Source: Gammaproteobacteria bacterium
Lineage (GTDB): Bacteria; Pseudomonadota; Gammaproteobacteria; Pseudomonadales; Halieaceae
Direction of reading: 5' to 3'
Assembly: GCA_030426545.1 (NCBI GenBank)
Contig: JAUHYL010000005.1
Location: 43,427-107,426, forward strand
Length of the DNA stretch: 64,000 nt
The position numbers and the translations under genes were made by a program. Below, piece after piece: positions 45,019 through 55,243 of the stretch. Each line of letters opens with the position of its first letter. The stretch's first letter is position 1. The notes under the pieces were generated by a model. That model saw only the letters and a list, made by a program, of their open reading frames with translations. It was not told where the DNA came from and did not search any database.

Positions 45019-47018
45019 ACAGGGCGAGGGTTTCAGGCCCGTTACTCGCGGTCCTTTTGTGTGGCGCATGCGGTGGCGTGGAGCCGCCGCCGGAAACTGT
45101 CTACGCGGCCAGGGAATTTGGCCCTACCGTGGCCGCACCCTGCGCCGAACAGGTGCCTGAACGCCGGGCCCTGTATGGCGACCTCCATGTCCACACAGCC
45201 TATTCCAATGACGCCTGGAATTTCGATGTGCGGGTAGATCCCTATGGCGCCTATCGTTATGCGTTTGGTGAGGAGGTGGCATTGCCACTGGGAGATGACT
45301 TCGAGGCGCGTCGCGTGCGTATCGATCGGCCGCTGGACTTCGTTGGTGTGACGGATCACGCCGAGTTTTTCGGGGAGCAATCCATCTGTTTCGATACTGC
45401 GGCGGCGGGTTACAACACGGAGTTCTGTGTCGTGATGCGCAGTGGTGAGGGACGCGCCCCGGCGCTGGTAAAGCAGATCATTTCCCCGTTTTCCAAGCGT
45501 GATCCGGCGGTTTGCGGTGACAACGGGGAGGAGTGCGCCCGTCGCAGTGAAGCCACCTGGCAGGACATCATCGCGGCCGCTCAGCAATACAACGATGTCA
45601 GCAGTGCCTGCGAGCGCACGACGTTCATTGCTTATGAGTACAGTTCGTTCCGGCTAGGATCAAACCTGCACCGCAACGTGGTGTTCAGAAACAGTGCCGT
45701 CCTGCGTCGCCCTGTGTCCTATATCGATGAAAATCGTGAGTACGAACTGTGGCGTATTCTCAAGGAGCAGTGCATCGAGAGCGACACCGGCTGCGATGTA
45801 CTGGCCATTCCGCACAACTCCAATATCAGCAATGGCCGCATGTTCAAGGTGGATTATCCCGGCGCCGGTTCCAGTGCGGAGCAGGCTGAGCGGGCAACCC
45901 TGCGCGCTTTCATGGAACCTATAGTCGAGATCATGCAGCACAAGGGGGATTCGGAGTGCCGCAACGGGCTGGAAGGCGTGCTCGGCGCCGTCGATGAATT
46001 GTGCGACTGGGAGAAGTTTGAGAACCAGGCGTTCCGGCAGGTAGTTGGCGAGGATGAGGAGGTCGGGCAGTGCTATAGCGGTCCGTTGATGGATTGGATT
46101 CCCAAATTGGGCCCCAGTTGTCTCGATCGTAAAAGCTATGTGCGCTATGCGCTTATCGAGGGTCTGCGCGAGGAGCAGCGCATCGGCGTTAACCCTTTCA
46201 AGTTCGGGCTCATGGCCAGCACCGATACGCATAATGGTACACCGGGCGCTGTGCAGGAGGAGAACTTCTCAGGGCACCTGGGGAATGGGGACGCCACACC
46301 CGAGCAGCGAGTGCAGTTCGATAGTGCTATTCCCGGCAACGCCAGCAATGGTCCCGGTGGCCTGATTGGCGTTTGGGCCGAGGAAAATTCGCGCGATTCG
46401 ATCTTTGACGCAATGCGTCGTAAAGAGGTGTTCGGCACCAGTGGCCCCCGTATTCAGCCTCGTTTTTTTGGCGGCTGGGCGCTTGATACGGCACTGTGTG
46501 AGCAGCCTGATATGCTCAGTCGGGCCTACCGGGCAGCGGTGCCCATGGGGTCTGATCTGCCACCGCGCAACAATGCGGTCGGCGGGCCACGTTTCCTTGT
46601 GGCCGCCAGCGCCGACATGGGAACCCCTGCGTTTCCGGGCGTGCCACTACAGCGATTGCAGGTGATCAAGGGCTGGGCGGACGACGCAGGCAATCACCAT
46701 CAGCGCGTATTCGACGTTGCCGGTGACGCAAACAACGGCGCATCCGTTGATCCTGCAACCTGCGCGCCGCGTGGTGAAGGGTTTCAGCAACTGTGCACAG
46801 TGTGGCAGGACCCGGAGTTCGATCCGCAAGTTTCAGCGGTGTACTATCTGCGCGCGGTGCAGAATCCAACGTGCCGCTACAGCGCACGCCAGTGTCTGCA
46901 ACTGCCCGCCGGCGACCGTCCCGCCGACTGCGCTGATCCTTTCTTTGACCCGGTGACCCAGGAGCGCGCCTGGAGTTCGCCGGTGTGGTACAGCGCCGCC
47001 CCCAATAACGCCGGTTGA
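45015..47018 (+). CDS. DUF3604 lipoprotein (PHP-like phosphoesterase fold)
   Basis: A 667-residue exported protein of the DUF3604 family, related to PHP metallo-phosphoesterases. A signal peptide with a Cys in LLCGACGG suggests lipid anchoring. Motifs are LYGDLHVHTAYSND (metal-binding HxH), VGVTDHAEFFGEQ, LAIPHNSNISNG, and MASTDTHNGTPG, spread through the protein as in PHP enzymes. Many Cys residues suggest disulfides. Its substrate is unknown. It overlaps the preceding crotonase gene by four bases. Confidence 0.88.
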   Translation: MNRARVSGPLLAVLLCGACGGVEPPPETVYAAREFGPTVAAPCAEQVPERRALYGDLHVHTAYSNDAWNFDVRVDPYGAYRYAFGEEVALPLGDDFEARRVRIDRPLDFVGVTDHAEFFGEQSICFDTAAAGYNTEFCVVMRSGEGRAPALVKQIISPFSKRDPAVCGDNGEECARRSEATWQDIIAAAQQYNDVSSACERTTFIAYEYSSFRLGSNLHRNVVFRNSAVLRRPVSYIDENREYELWRILKEQCIESDTGCDVLAIPHNSNISNGRMFKVDYPGAGSSAEQAERATLRAFMEPIVEIMQHKGDSECRNGLEGVLGAVDELCDWEKFENQAFRQVVGEDEEVGQCYSGPLMDWIPKLGPSCLDRKSYVRYALIEGLREEQRIGVNPFKFGLMASTDTHNGTPGAVQEENFSGHLGNGDATPEQRVQFDSAIPGNASNGPGGLIGVWAEENSRDSIFDAMRRKEVFGTSGPRIQPRFFGGWALDTALCEQPDMLSRAYRAAVPMGSDLPPRNNAVGGPRFLVAASADMGTPAFPGVPLQRLQVIKGWADDAGNHHQRVFDVAGDANNGASVDPATCAPRGEGFQQLCTVWQDPEFDPQVSAVYYLRAVQNPTCRYSARQCLQLPAGDRPADCADPFFDPVTQERAWSSPVWYSAAPNNAG

Positions 47019-47114
47019 GTGCTAACCGGCGGCGGCAGTAGCGCGTGAGGTAGGCGCCCGTCCCCGCGCTAATGCTGCACTGGGCGACGAGAGGCGGTGG
47101 TGATCAGCGTGCCG

Positions 47115-47606
47115 TTAGACAGGCTCGGCGCTGAACACGGGAATATTGCGGTCGGTGCGTGCCTGGTACTCGTCGAAATCCGGGTACATGGACAGCAGGT
47201 GCGGCCACAGTGCGGCTTTCTCCTCGTCGCTTACCTGGCGTGCCCGGTAGGCCTTTTCCTGTCCGTCCACCATGATCTGAATGTCAGGGTTGGCCTTGAT
47301 GTTGTAGTACCACACCGGATTTTTGGGCATGCCGCCCTGGGAAGCCACCAGTAGCTTGTTATCGCCGTGGGGCAGGTGAATAAGCGCGATGCGGCGCACC
47401 TTCCCGGTTTTTGCGCCTTTGGTCGTGACCACGCAAACTGGATAACCGCCGATGAACTTGTTCATCATGCGGCCCTTGGTGGCGCGGAACACGGCAACCT
47501 GCAGACGGGTTGTCCAGCGCATAAAGAAGCGCACCATGGGCACCTGGCTTTCCTTGATTTCAGCCACGTCTTCGCGCCGCGTTTTGACGTAATCGTATTT
47601 CACCAT
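47115..47606 (-). CDS. Deazaflavin-dependent nitroreductase-family protein (Ddn-like)
   Basis: A 163-residue protein of the deazaflavin (F420)-dependent nitroreductase family: ATKGRMMNKFIGGYPVCVVTTKGAKTGKVRRIALIHLPHGDNKLLVASQGGMPKNPVWYYNIKANPDI covers the typical core. Actinobacterial Ddn uses F420; here the cofactor is not proven. ATG 47606 is preceded by AGGAGAA, whereas the frame could extend to 47636. It diverges from nadA. Confidence 0.85.
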   Translation of the reverse strand: MVKYDYVKTRREDVAEIKESQVPMVRFFMRWTTRLQVAVFRATKGRMMNKFIGGYPVCVVTTKGAKTGKVRRIALIHLPHGDNKLLVASQGGMPKNPVWYYNIKANPDIQIMVDGQEKAYRARQVSDEEKAALWPHLLSMYPDFDEYQARTDRNIPVFSAEPV

Positions 47607-47740
47607 GACGTTGGTTCTCCTCGTTCGGCGGGGCAAGCTTAATGCAGTTTACCCGTACTGCCAAACAGCGCCGGATAGCCATAGAGAGCGGTGCTAACTG
47701 TGCTAGAATTTTCCCCCCATTCTGTGCACTGGCTGTGGTT

Positions 47741-48814
47741 ATGAGTATCGCCACCGACAAACTGGAAACCATTCGTGAGCAGGTGCAGTACCACCTGGAT
47801 CACGCTGAGAAGAGCAAACTCAGCGCAGCGCAGGAACACGCGCTGAAAGAGCAGATCAAGGCGCGCCTCGAAGCCGAGAACGCCGTGCTCGTGGCGCATT
47901 ACTACACCGCGCCGGCCATACAGGCGCTGGCGGACGAAACCGGCGGCTGCGTGTCGGATTCACTGGAAATGGCGCGCTTCGGTCACGATCACCCGGCCGA
48001 AACCCTGATTGTTGCCGGTGTGAAATTCATGGGCGAGACGGCAAAAATCCTCACACCCGAGAAGCGTGTGCTGATGCCGACGCTGGAAGCCACCTGCTCG
48101 CTGGACCTGGGCTGCCCCATCGAAGAGTTTTCGGCGTTTTGTGATGAGCACCCCGACCGCACCGTGGTGGTTTACGCGAATACTTCAGCTGCCGTAAAGG
48201 CGCGTGCCGATTGGGTGGTGACCTCCAGTATTGCACTCAACGTGGCGGAGCACCTGGCGGACCAGGGAGAGAAGATTATCTGGGCGCCGGATCAACACCT
48301 GGGTAACTACGTCAAGAACGAGACGGGCGCAGATATCATTATGTGGGATGGCGCGTGCATTGTGCACGAGGAATTCAAGGCGCGCGGTATAGCGGACATG
48401 AAGCGTGTGTATCCAGACGCGGCAGTGCTGGTGCATCCCGAGTCGCCCACGGCGGTGCTGGAACTGGCTGACCGCGTGGGATCGACCTCTCAGATCATTC
48501 GCGCAGCGAGTGAAATGGACAACAAGCAATTCATCGTTGCAACGGATCAGGGCATTTTCTACAAGATGCAGCAGCTGTGCCCCGACAAAGAGTTCATTAT
48601 TGCGCCGACCGCGGGGCAGGGCGCAACCTGTCGCAGTTGTGCCAATTGCCCGTGGATGGCGATGAATGATCTCGAGGCGATGGCGGCGGTTTTTGATCGC
48701 ACTGACAATGAGATTTTCGTGGATCCCGAGCTGGGCGAGCGGGCCATGATTCCGCTGCGACGCATGCTGGATTTTGCTGCGGATGCGCAGGTGACGGTCG
48801 TCGGCAATGCCTAG
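47741..48814 (+). CDS. nadA: Quinolinate synthase A
   Basis: A 357-residue iron-sulfur enzyme that condenses iminoaspartate and dihydroxyacetone phosphate to quinolinate in NAD synthesis. Motifs are [33 protein letters not shown], and C-terminal [17 protein letters not shown], which supply the cluster cysteines and the active site. ATG 47741 (MSIATDK) is the conserved start; a long in-frame extension upstream is not. No nadB or nadC neighbour is in view; it converges on the M48 peptidase. Confidence 0.97.
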   Translation: MSIATDKLETIREQVQYHLDHAEKSKLSAAQEHALKEQIKARLEAENAVLVAHYYTAPAIQALADETGGCVSDSLEMARFGHDHPAETLIVAGVKFMGETAKILTPEKRVLMPTLEATCSLDLGCPIEEFSAFCDEHPDRTVVVYANTSAAVKARADWVVTSSIALNVAEHLADQGEKIIWAPDQHLGNYVKNETGADIIMWDGACIVHEEFKARGIADMKRVYPDAAVLVHPESPTAVLELADRVGSTSQIIRAASEMDNKQFIVATDQGIFYKMQQLCPDKEFIIAPTAGQGATCRSCANCPWMAMNDLEAMAAVFDRTDNEIFVDPELGERAMIPLRRMLDFAADAQVTVVGNA

Positions 48815-48945
48815 CAGCGCGGTGCAGCGCTCGCATTAACGCTCGTTGCATGCTGTCAGGAGTCGTCCCCGCGTTTCCCGGCACTGGCGGCCTGAAAGTT
48901 ATTCCATAAGCGGCTTCCCACTGCCAACACGCACCTTGCTGCCCG

Positions 48946-50424
48946 CTAAAAATCTTCCATCTGCTCGCGCATTCTCTCAATGTCGCGCAAGCGCTCTTTG
49001 ATAAGGGAAGTGCGCACGTAATCGTCGCGGGTTAACTTCAGCGCGTAATTCAACTGTGTCTGCGCCGCGTCCAGCACGCCATTGAGGATAAAAAACTCCG
49101 CGCGCGAACGGTGCAGGCCCGCGATATTGCCCGACAGGCCCTGCACCTCGGCCAGCAAGTACCAGAGCCCGGGGTCGTTCGGATAGCGCTTGCTCTGCGC
49201 CAGCAGCACTTCCTCGGCGATGTGGGACTGCTGGCTTTGCAGCAGGGCACGGGCGTACGTCATGGTCAGTGGGTGATTGCCCGGCGTCACCTTGAGGTGC
49301 TTGCGCAGTTTTTCCGCCGCCTCTGCTGGCCGGTTGCTGGCCAGGTCAATTTCCGCGTCGGCGATGATGTACTCAATTCTGTCCGGGCTCGCCGACCATA
49401 TCTTGTCGAGATATCGACTGGCTTCCCCGGGACGTCCTGCCGCGGTGAGTGCCAGTACCAGCCCGTAGGTGGCGGCCTCCCGCGAGCGCGGCGTGCCGTC
49501 CAGCTCTCCGTGGAACTTTTGCACGGCTTCTTCTGGCGTGTCGGCCAGTTGCGTGACAGCACGGGCGCGCATCAGCTGGTAATCGAGACTCGCCGCGCGA
49601 ATGGTCTTTGGATACTGTCGCGCGCGGTTGCGCGTATCAGAGATGCGGCTTTCAGAGAGTGGGTGAGTAAGCAGGAATTCGGGAATGTTGGACGCGTTGG
49701 AGTAACGCGAAGCCTGCAGCATACGCTCGAACATGGAGGGTGCGGCGTGTGGATCCAGGCCCGCTCGAACCATGGTTTGCATGCCAACCCTGTCCGCCTC
49801 CTGTTCATTGCCGCGGCTGTAGCGCAGGGCGGAGTCTTGCGCCGCTGCCTGCGTTGCCGAAAGTGCCGCGAGGCCGGCATCGCCGCCCGCTGTCGCCATG
49901 ATCACCAGGCTCGCCAGCATGGCGGCCAGGGCGAGGGGTTGCTGCCTCTTTTGAAACTCTACGCCGCGCGAAAAGTGACGTTGGCTCAGGTGAGCAATTT
50001 CGTGGGCAAGCACGGTTGCCAGTTCATCTTCCGTTTGCGCCCACAACAGCAGTCCATTGTGCACGCCGATTACGCCCCCCGGCACCGCAAAGGCATTGAT
50101 GGTGGGGTTGTCGACCACCACCAGTTCGACACGCCTGTCCTGCAGTTCGCTGTGGGTGACCAGCCGGTAGGTGAGATCTTCCAGATAGTCGTACAGCAAC
50201 GGATCGTCCACCGTGGGCACCTGGCTGCGGAACACGCGTAACCAGGCCCGGCCGAGTTGATGCTCAAACTCGGCGGAGAACATGCTGCTGCTCGACTCGC
50301 CCAGCGCAGGCAGTTTCAGCTCATCGACGTTGGCGTACGAGCTGTTCGATAGGATGATTGCAGACAGCGCCAGAGCGGGCACAGTGCGCCGCATGGTCGC
50401 CGCCAGGCTGCTGGTGAATTGCAC
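48946..50424 (-). CDS. bepA: BepA-like M48 metallopeptidase with TPR repeats
   Basis: A 492-residue periplasmic protein, 482 if translation starts at the ATG at 50394. Signal peptide (RRTVPALALSAIILSNSSYA). The M48 domain has the zinc motif HEIAHLSQRH, glutamate EQEADRVG, and the C-terminal half consists of TPR helices (EAVQKFHGEL, PAEAAEKLRKHLKV, EVLLAQSKRYPNDPGLWYLLAEVQGLSGN). BepA/YfgC chaperones and degrades outer-membrane proteins such as LptD. The frame opens with GTG at 50424. It converges on nadA. Confidence 0.93.
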   Translation of the reverse strand: MQFTSSLAATMRRTVPALALSAIILSNSSYANVDELKLPALGESSSSMFSAEFEHQLGRAWLRVFRSQVPTVDDPLLYDYLEDLTYRLVTHSELQDRRVELVVVDNPTINAFAVPGGVIGVHNGLLLWAQTEDELATVLAHEIAHLSQRHFSRGVEFQKRQQPLALAAMLASLVIMATAGGDAGLAALSATQAAAQDSALRYSRGNEQEADRVGMQTMVRAGLDPHAAPSMFERMLQASRYSNASNIPEFLLTHPLSESRISDTRNRARQYPKTIRAASLDYQLMRARAVTQLADTPEEAVQKFHGELDGTPRSREAATYGLVLALTAAGRPGEASRYLDKIWSASPDRIEYIIADAEIDLASNRPAEAAEKLRKHLKVTPGNHPLTMTYARALLQSQQSHIAEEVLLAQSKRYPNDPGLWYLLAEVQGLSGNIAGLHRSRAEFFILNGVLDAAQTQLNYALKLTRDDYVRTSLIKERLRDIERMREQMEDF

Positions 50425-50596
50425 TGAATTCGATCACTCTGCTGACGATTGCCGCATTGTACTGCATGCGCAGCGCAATGGCTGATGGGGATTGGGAGAT
50501 TGGAGCGTTTTGATTGCGAGAAGTTCATGGCAATACTGCACAGGGTCGAATCTGTTATCGTTTTACGGATGATGTTCGCAGCGAGGATACCCAGCA

Positions 50597-50824
50597 TTGA
50601 GTGAGGTTCTGGAAGTGGACGCCCGGGGCCTGGAGTGTCCGATGCCGCTGCTGAAGGCCAAGCGCGCGCTGAACAGCCTGTCCAGCGGGGAACAATTGCG
50701 GGTGCTGGCGACTGACAGTGGCTCGGTGCGCGATTTCGATGTCTTTGCCCGGCAGTCTGGCCATCGGTTGCTGCAAAGTGACGAGCAGGACGGTGTGTAC
50801 TGCTACCTGCTGCAAAAAGCCTGA
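50597..50824 (+). CDS. TusA/SirA-family sulfur-carrier-like protein
   Basis: A 75-residue protein with the family core DARGLECPMPLLKAKRALNSLSSG. The Cys in the CPMP motif receives and passes persulfide sulfur in TusA. It may serve tRNA thiolation or other sulfur transfer. It starts at TTG 50597 with a GAGGAT upstream. It is upstream of the permease gene on the same strand but separated by 165 bases. Confidence 0.88.
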   Translation: MSEVLEVDARGLECPMPLLKAKRALNSLSSGEQLRVLATDSGSVRDFDVFARQSGHRLLQSDEQDGVYCYLLQKA

Positions 50825-50989
50825 TGGCTTTGCCGGCTGGGGGCGCACAGCCCTGGAACGCGCCGCTGCTGTCCCGCGCCGCCGGTCAAGTCCAGTGCCT
50901 GTAAAGCGAATATGCACAGCGAATGCCGTTGAATACGTCCCGCGCTTTCGTATAGCTTATAGGTTCCTGCCTGATGCACGCGTGACCTG

Positions 50990-52063
50990 ATGCTCGAAAT
51001 TTTTGAAAAGTGGTACCGGCGGTACTTCTCCGAGGAGGAGTCCGTGGTGCTGCTTGTGTTGCTGGCAGTGGCATTGGTGCTGCTCATGACCATCGGCGAT
51101 ATTCTTGCGCCGATGCTGGCCGCCATCGTACTGGCATATTTGGCAGAGGGTCTCGCCTCTCGCCTTGAGGCGTTGCGGGTTCCGGAGAGCCTCGCGGTGC
51201 TGATCTCTTTTCTGGTTTTCGCCGGCGCGTTTTTCGGCGTGCTGCTGGGACTGCTGCCGCTGGTCTGGCGCCAGCTGGTGAGCCTGGCCGGTGAGATGCC
51301 ACGTATGCTGGATGACGCCCAACAGTTCGTGGTGTTGCTGCCAGAGCGCTATCCGGGCATTTTCAGCGAGGAACAGCTCGGCGAGCTGCTGGACTCTGCG
51401 CAAACGGAAATTGCCGGCCTGGGCCAGACAGTCGTAACGCGTACGCTGGCCTCGATCCCGGGTATTGTGACCATGATGGTGTATATGATCCTGATACCCA
51501 TGCTGGTGTTTTTCTTCCTCAAGGACAGGAAGAAGATACTGGGCTGGCTGGCTGCTTTTCTGCCCACCCGGAGGCCGCTCCTGCAGCAAATCTGGGGTGA
51601 AATGAACGTTCAGATCGCCAATTACGCCCGCGGCAAGGCGCTGGAAGTCGTCATCGTCGGCGGCGTAACGTATTTCGCTTTCATGACCCTGGGACTGAAC
51701 TACGCCGCCCTGCTGGCGCTGCTCGTCGGTTTGTCGGTCATCATTCCCTACATCGGGGCGGCGCTGGTCACACTGCCCATTGTGATCGTAGGTTTCTTCC
51801 AGTGGGGCCTTGGCAGTGAATTTTACTGGATGTTCGGGGTCTATCTGGTTATTCAGGCGCTGGACGGCAACGTGCTGGTGCCGCTGTTGTTCTCGGAGGC
51901 GGTAAACCTGCACCCTGTGGCGATCATCCTTGCGGTACTGTTTTTTGGCGGGATCTGGGGATTCTGGGGGGTATTCTTTGCCATCCCGCTGGCCACGCTG
52001 ATTAAAGCAGTACTGAATGCCTGGCCCAGGTCGGGGGAGTCCGAGATCCCGGTCGAAGCCTGA
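50990..52063 (+). CDS. AI-2E/PerM-family membrane protein
   Basis: A 357-residue inner-membrane protein of the AI-2 exporter-like superfamily (PerM, YdiK, TqsA), with about seven to eight hydrophobic helices. Typical segments are TIGDILAPMLAAIVLAYLAEG, VYMILIPMLVFFFLKDRKKI and LALLVGLSVIIPYIGA, and VLFFGGIWGFWGVFFAIPLATLIKA near the end. Suggested roles include autoinducer, purine or ion transport; none is shown. It is 29 bases upstream of the M16 protease gene, so the two may be co-transcribed. Confidence 0.87.
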   Translation: MLEIFEKWYRRYFSEEESVVLLVLLAVALVLLMTIGDILAPMLAAIVLAYLAEGLASRLEALRVPESLAVLISFLVFAGAFFGVLLGLLPLVWRQLVSLAGEMPRMLDDAQQFVVLLPERYPGIFSEEQLGELLDSAQTEIAGLGQTVVTRTLASIPGIVTMMVYMILIPMLVFFFLKDRKKILGWLAAFLPTRRPLLQQIWGEMNVQIANYARGKALEVVIVGGVTYFAFMTLGLNYAALLALLVGLSVIIPYIGAALVTLPIVIVGFFQWGLGSEFYWMFGVYLVIQALDGNVLVPLLFSEAVNLHPVAIILAVLFFGGIWGFWGVFFAIPLATLIKAVLNAWPRSGESEIPVEA

Positions 52064-52092
52064 TCAACAACCTTGTGGAGTAACTAACGCCC

Positions 52093-54951
52093 ATGCCAAT
52101 CACAGCAAGGGGGCTCAGGGCCCTGTTCTGTTTGTCTTTCTCACTCTTTCTTGTCGCGTGCGCTACACAGGCGGGCAAGGACAGTGCGCAGCCTGTAAAA
52201 AGCCCGAATGACGATTACCAGTACCGGCTGCTGACGCTGGACAATGAGCTGCAGGTGTTGATCATCTCGGATCCCGACACACCCAAGGCTGCGGCGTCAC
52301 TCACGGTGATGGTGGGCAGTGGCGACAATCCGCCGGGCAGGGCGGGGCTGGCGCATTTTCTGGAGCACATGTTGTTTCTGGGTACCGACAAGTACCCCGA
52401 CCCCGCTGAATACGAGCGCTACATTACCGAGCACGGTGGTACCCGCAACGCCTATACCAGCTTCGATCACACCAATTACTTTTTTGGTGTAAACGCCCAG
52501 TTCCTGCCCGAGGCGCTTGATCGATTTGCACAGTTCTTCATCGCGCCACGCTTTGATGCCGAGTACGTCGACAGGGAAAAGAATGCGGTTCAGGCAGAAT
52601 TTCAAATGGGCCTGAAGAGCGACGGCCGGCGCGGTCTTGATGTACTGCAGGAGGTGATGAACCCTGAGCATCCCTACAGCCAGTTCACGGTGGGCAGCCT
52701 GGAAACACTCGCCGACCGCGAGGAGGCGACGATCCGGGAAGATCTTCTGCGCTTCTATGACAAGTATTACTCCGCCAACATCATGCGTCTGGCGGTGATC
52801 GGTTCGCAGCCGCTGGACGAGCTCGAGGCATTGGTCGTTCCGATGTTTTCGCAGGTGCCGAACAAGTCCTTTGAGCATGAGGAAATCGAAGCGCCGATCT
52901 TTCAGCCCGACCGGCTGCCGCAGCTGGTGCAGATAGAGCCGTTGGCGACATTGCGCCAGTTGGAAGTGTCATTCCCCATTGCGGATTATCGCAGCAATTA
53001 TCACACCAAGCCCGTGGATTACATGGGCAACCTGGTAGGGCACGAGGGTGAAGGCAGCCTGTTGTCGCAGTTGAAGCAGGAAGGGCTTGCCGAAAGCCTG
53101 TCCGCCGGCTCCTCGCTGGGCTGGCGTGGCGGTTCTCTGTTCAGCGTTAACATTGCGCTGACGGAAGCCGGCGTGCAACAGCGGGACCGGGTGCTGCAGT
53201 TGCTGTTCGCCTATCTGGAGATGGTGCGCGACGAGGGGCCGCAGCGCTGGTTGTATGAGGAAGAGGCGCGCCTGTCCGAACTCAGTTTTCGTTTTCGCGA
53301 ACCGGGTAGCCCGGTGGGTTACGTCACCGGGTTGTCCAGCAGTATGCATCATTACGCGCCGCAGGATGTGCTGCGCGGCCCCTACATCATGGATGATTAC
53401 AACGCGCGGCTGATGCGCGAAGTAGCCAACGGCCTGCGTCCGGAGAATGCGCTGGTGGTGTTCCACGATGCCGGTGTAGAGACCGATCGGGCCTCGGCGT
53501 ATTACGAGGTGCCCTACACCACGGCGCCACTACAGCCCGGTGCGCTGCAGTTGCCACCGGATGATCCGGCGCGCAGTGCGCTGTTCCTGCCTTCGCGCAA
53601 CGAATTCATTGCGGAAGATGTTGCCCTGGTTGAACACGCTGCGCCGCTGCCTGATATCCCGGCGGTGCAGTACGAGGCCGACAGGCAGCGACTGTGGTAC
53701 ATGCCCGATGACGAATTTCGCGTGCCCCGGGGCGTGATCGCCATCAACTTCCGCTCCGACACGGTTGGCAACACGGCGCGTCAGGCCGCGTTGGCATCGC
53801 TGTATGCCGCTGTCGCCATGGACGATGTTAACGAGTTTTCCTATCCGGCACGGTTGGCTGGCCTCAGTTTCAGCTTCTATAAACATGCGCAGGGGTTGAG
53901 CCTGCGTGTGTCGGGTTATAACGACAAGCAGCAGCTACTGCTGCAGCGCCTGTTGACGGCGCTACGCGCGGCTGATTTCGATGGGCAACGCTTTGCCAAT
54001 ATTCGCGATGACATGATCCGTGCGTTGGGTAACACGGCGGCGAAGCGCCCCTCGTCGCAGGTGATGGACGATTTGCGCGAGGCGCTATGGTATGGACGCT
54101 GGGATGAAGAGGCGCTCATCGAGGTGTTGCAGGCTACGGAGTTGCAGGATCTGACGGCTTATGTGGAACAGTTCTGGGAAGGCGCCGCTGCCGAGGGCCT
54201 GGTTTACGGCAACTACACAGACGGCGCGGTTGCCAGCGTTGCCAGCATGCTGGATGGCGTGATGCCGGACACGGCAGCGCCCGCGCAGCCCGACGTGAAA
54301 ATTGTACGCCTGCAAGCCGGTGATGCGTTGCAATACCGTGTAGATATTGAGCACGACGACGCCCTGCTTGCCTGGTATTTGCAGGGTGCCGAGCGCAGTT
54401 GGCGCGATCGCGCGGCAACGGCGTTGACCGCGCAGATTATGAAGTCGGGCTTTTTCCAGGAATTGCGTACCGAGCAACAACTGGGCTACGTGGTCAGTGC
54501 GTTCAACTGGACCCAAAACACCGTGCCTGGACTGGTCATGCTGATCCAGTCACCCGTTGCGGATGCAGGAGCCCTGTCGCTTGCGATGCAGGAGTTTATG
54601 GAGGGCGTGCTACCGGGCCTCGACGAGCAGCAGTTCGCCCGGCACAAGGCTGCGCTGCGCAGCGAAATACTGCGTCCGCACAAGAACCTGCGCGAGCGCG
54701 GAGACTTCTACTGGCAATCCATTGCGCACAGGGAGTTACAGTTTGATGGCCGCGAGGCGCTGGCCCAGGCGCTGGAGGAACTGACGATGGCGGACTGGCA
54801 GCGCTACTACCGTTCGGTATTCATGCAGCGCCGCCATAGCCTGCAGGTTGTGGCGCCGGGTCGTTGGGGGGTCTTCCCCGGCGGTGAGGTTGACGTCTTT
54901 GAGTCTGCCGATGAAGTCAGGGCAGGGCGCCCGGTGTACCGCCTGCCCTGA
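52093..54951 (+). CDS. M16 pitrilysin-like metallopeptidase, lipoprotein
   Basis: A 952-residue M16A insulinase-type protease. The signal peptide ends in a lipobox (LVAC, Cys23). The zinc motif is HFLEHMLF at residues 88-95 (HxxEH) with the downstream glutamate in KNAVQAEFQMG. Four homologous M16 units are expected for the length, and FFQELRTEQQLGYVVSAF is typical of the C-terminal inactive half. E. coli protease III is soluble and periplasmic; a lipid anchor here may hold it to the membrane. It may degrade small peptides. Confidence 0.92.
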   Translation: MPITARGLRALFCLSFSLFLVACATQAGKDSAQPVKSPNDDYQYRLLTLDNELQVLIISDPDTPKAAASLTVMVGSGDNPPGRAGLAHFLEHMLFLGTDKYPDPAEYERYITEHGGTRNAYTSFDHTNYFFGVNAQFLPEALDRFAQFFIAPRFDAEYVDREKNAVQAEFQMGLKSDGRRGLDVLQEVMNPEHPYSQFTVGSLETLADREEATIREDLLRFYDKYYSANIMRLAVIGSQPLDELEALVVPMFSQVPNKSFEHEEIEAPIFQPDRLPQLVQIEPLATLRQLEVSFPIADYRSNYHTKPVDYMGNLVGHEGEGSLLSQLKQEGLAESLSAGSSLGWRGGSLFSVNIALTEAGVQQRDRVLQLLFAYLEMVRDEGPQRWLYEEEARLSELSFRFREPGSPVGYVTGLSSSMHHYAPQDVLRGPYIMDDYNARLMREVANGLRPENALVVFHDAGVETDRASAYYEVPYTTAPLQPGALQLPPDDPARSALFLPSRNEFIAEDVALVEHAAPLPDIPAVQYEADRQRLWYMPDDEFRVPRGVIAINFRSDTVGNTARQAALASLYAAVAMDDVNEFSYPARLAGLSFSFYKHAQGLSLRVSGYNDKQQLLLQRLLTALRAADFDGQRFANIRDDMIRALGNTAAKRPSSQVMDDLREALWYGRWDEEALIEVLQATELQDLTAYVEQFWEGAAAEGLVYGNYTDGAVASVASMLDGVMPDTAAPAQPDVKIVRLQAGDALQYRVDIEHDDALLAWYLQGAERSWRDRAATALTAQIMKSGFFQELRTEQQLGYVVSAFNWTQNTVPGLVMLIQSPVADAGALSLAMQEFMEGVLPGLDEQQFARHKAALRSEILRPHKNLRERGDFYWQSIAHRELQFDGREALAQALEELTMADWQRYYRSVFMQRRHSLQVVAPGRWGVFPGGEVDVFESADEVRAGRPVYRLP

Positions 54952-55032
54952 TCGCATGCGACCTCTGCGCTCGCAGGGGTCGCAATCTCCCGGCGCCGCG
55001 TGGCACGGGCGATTTCCATATATCTATAAGTT

Positions 55033-55051
55033 CTATTTAGAAACTAAATAG
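55033..55051. promoter_or_regulatory. Perfect inverted repeat upstream of aceE
   Basis: CTATTTAG and CTAAATAG form an 8-bp perfect dyad with a three-base spacer, about 190 bases before the aceE start and in an AT-rich tract. It resembles a binding site for a dimeric regulator. It does not resemble the PdhR site of E. coli. It could also mark the end of the upstream transcript, though no T tract follows. Confidence 0.4.
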
Positions 55052-55243
55052 ACTTTCCTAATGCTGTCCGTTACTATCATCCGTGTAGCCTGTGTTGGTC
55101 GAGCTAGGAATACGCTTTAATAACAGATAATTAGCGACCATTCACTTTGTGTCAGCCCGGTCAGAGCTTATAGGTTCTTTAATAGAATTAACTAATGGGC
55201 CAGGCACTGAGACTCCAAGACTTCTCCAGAGGACCAGTACGCC

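Noticed and set aside
47642..47740. N-terminal extension of nadA
   Set aside because: It is in frame but unlike other NadA proteins, and the ATG at 47741 begins the conserved sequence.
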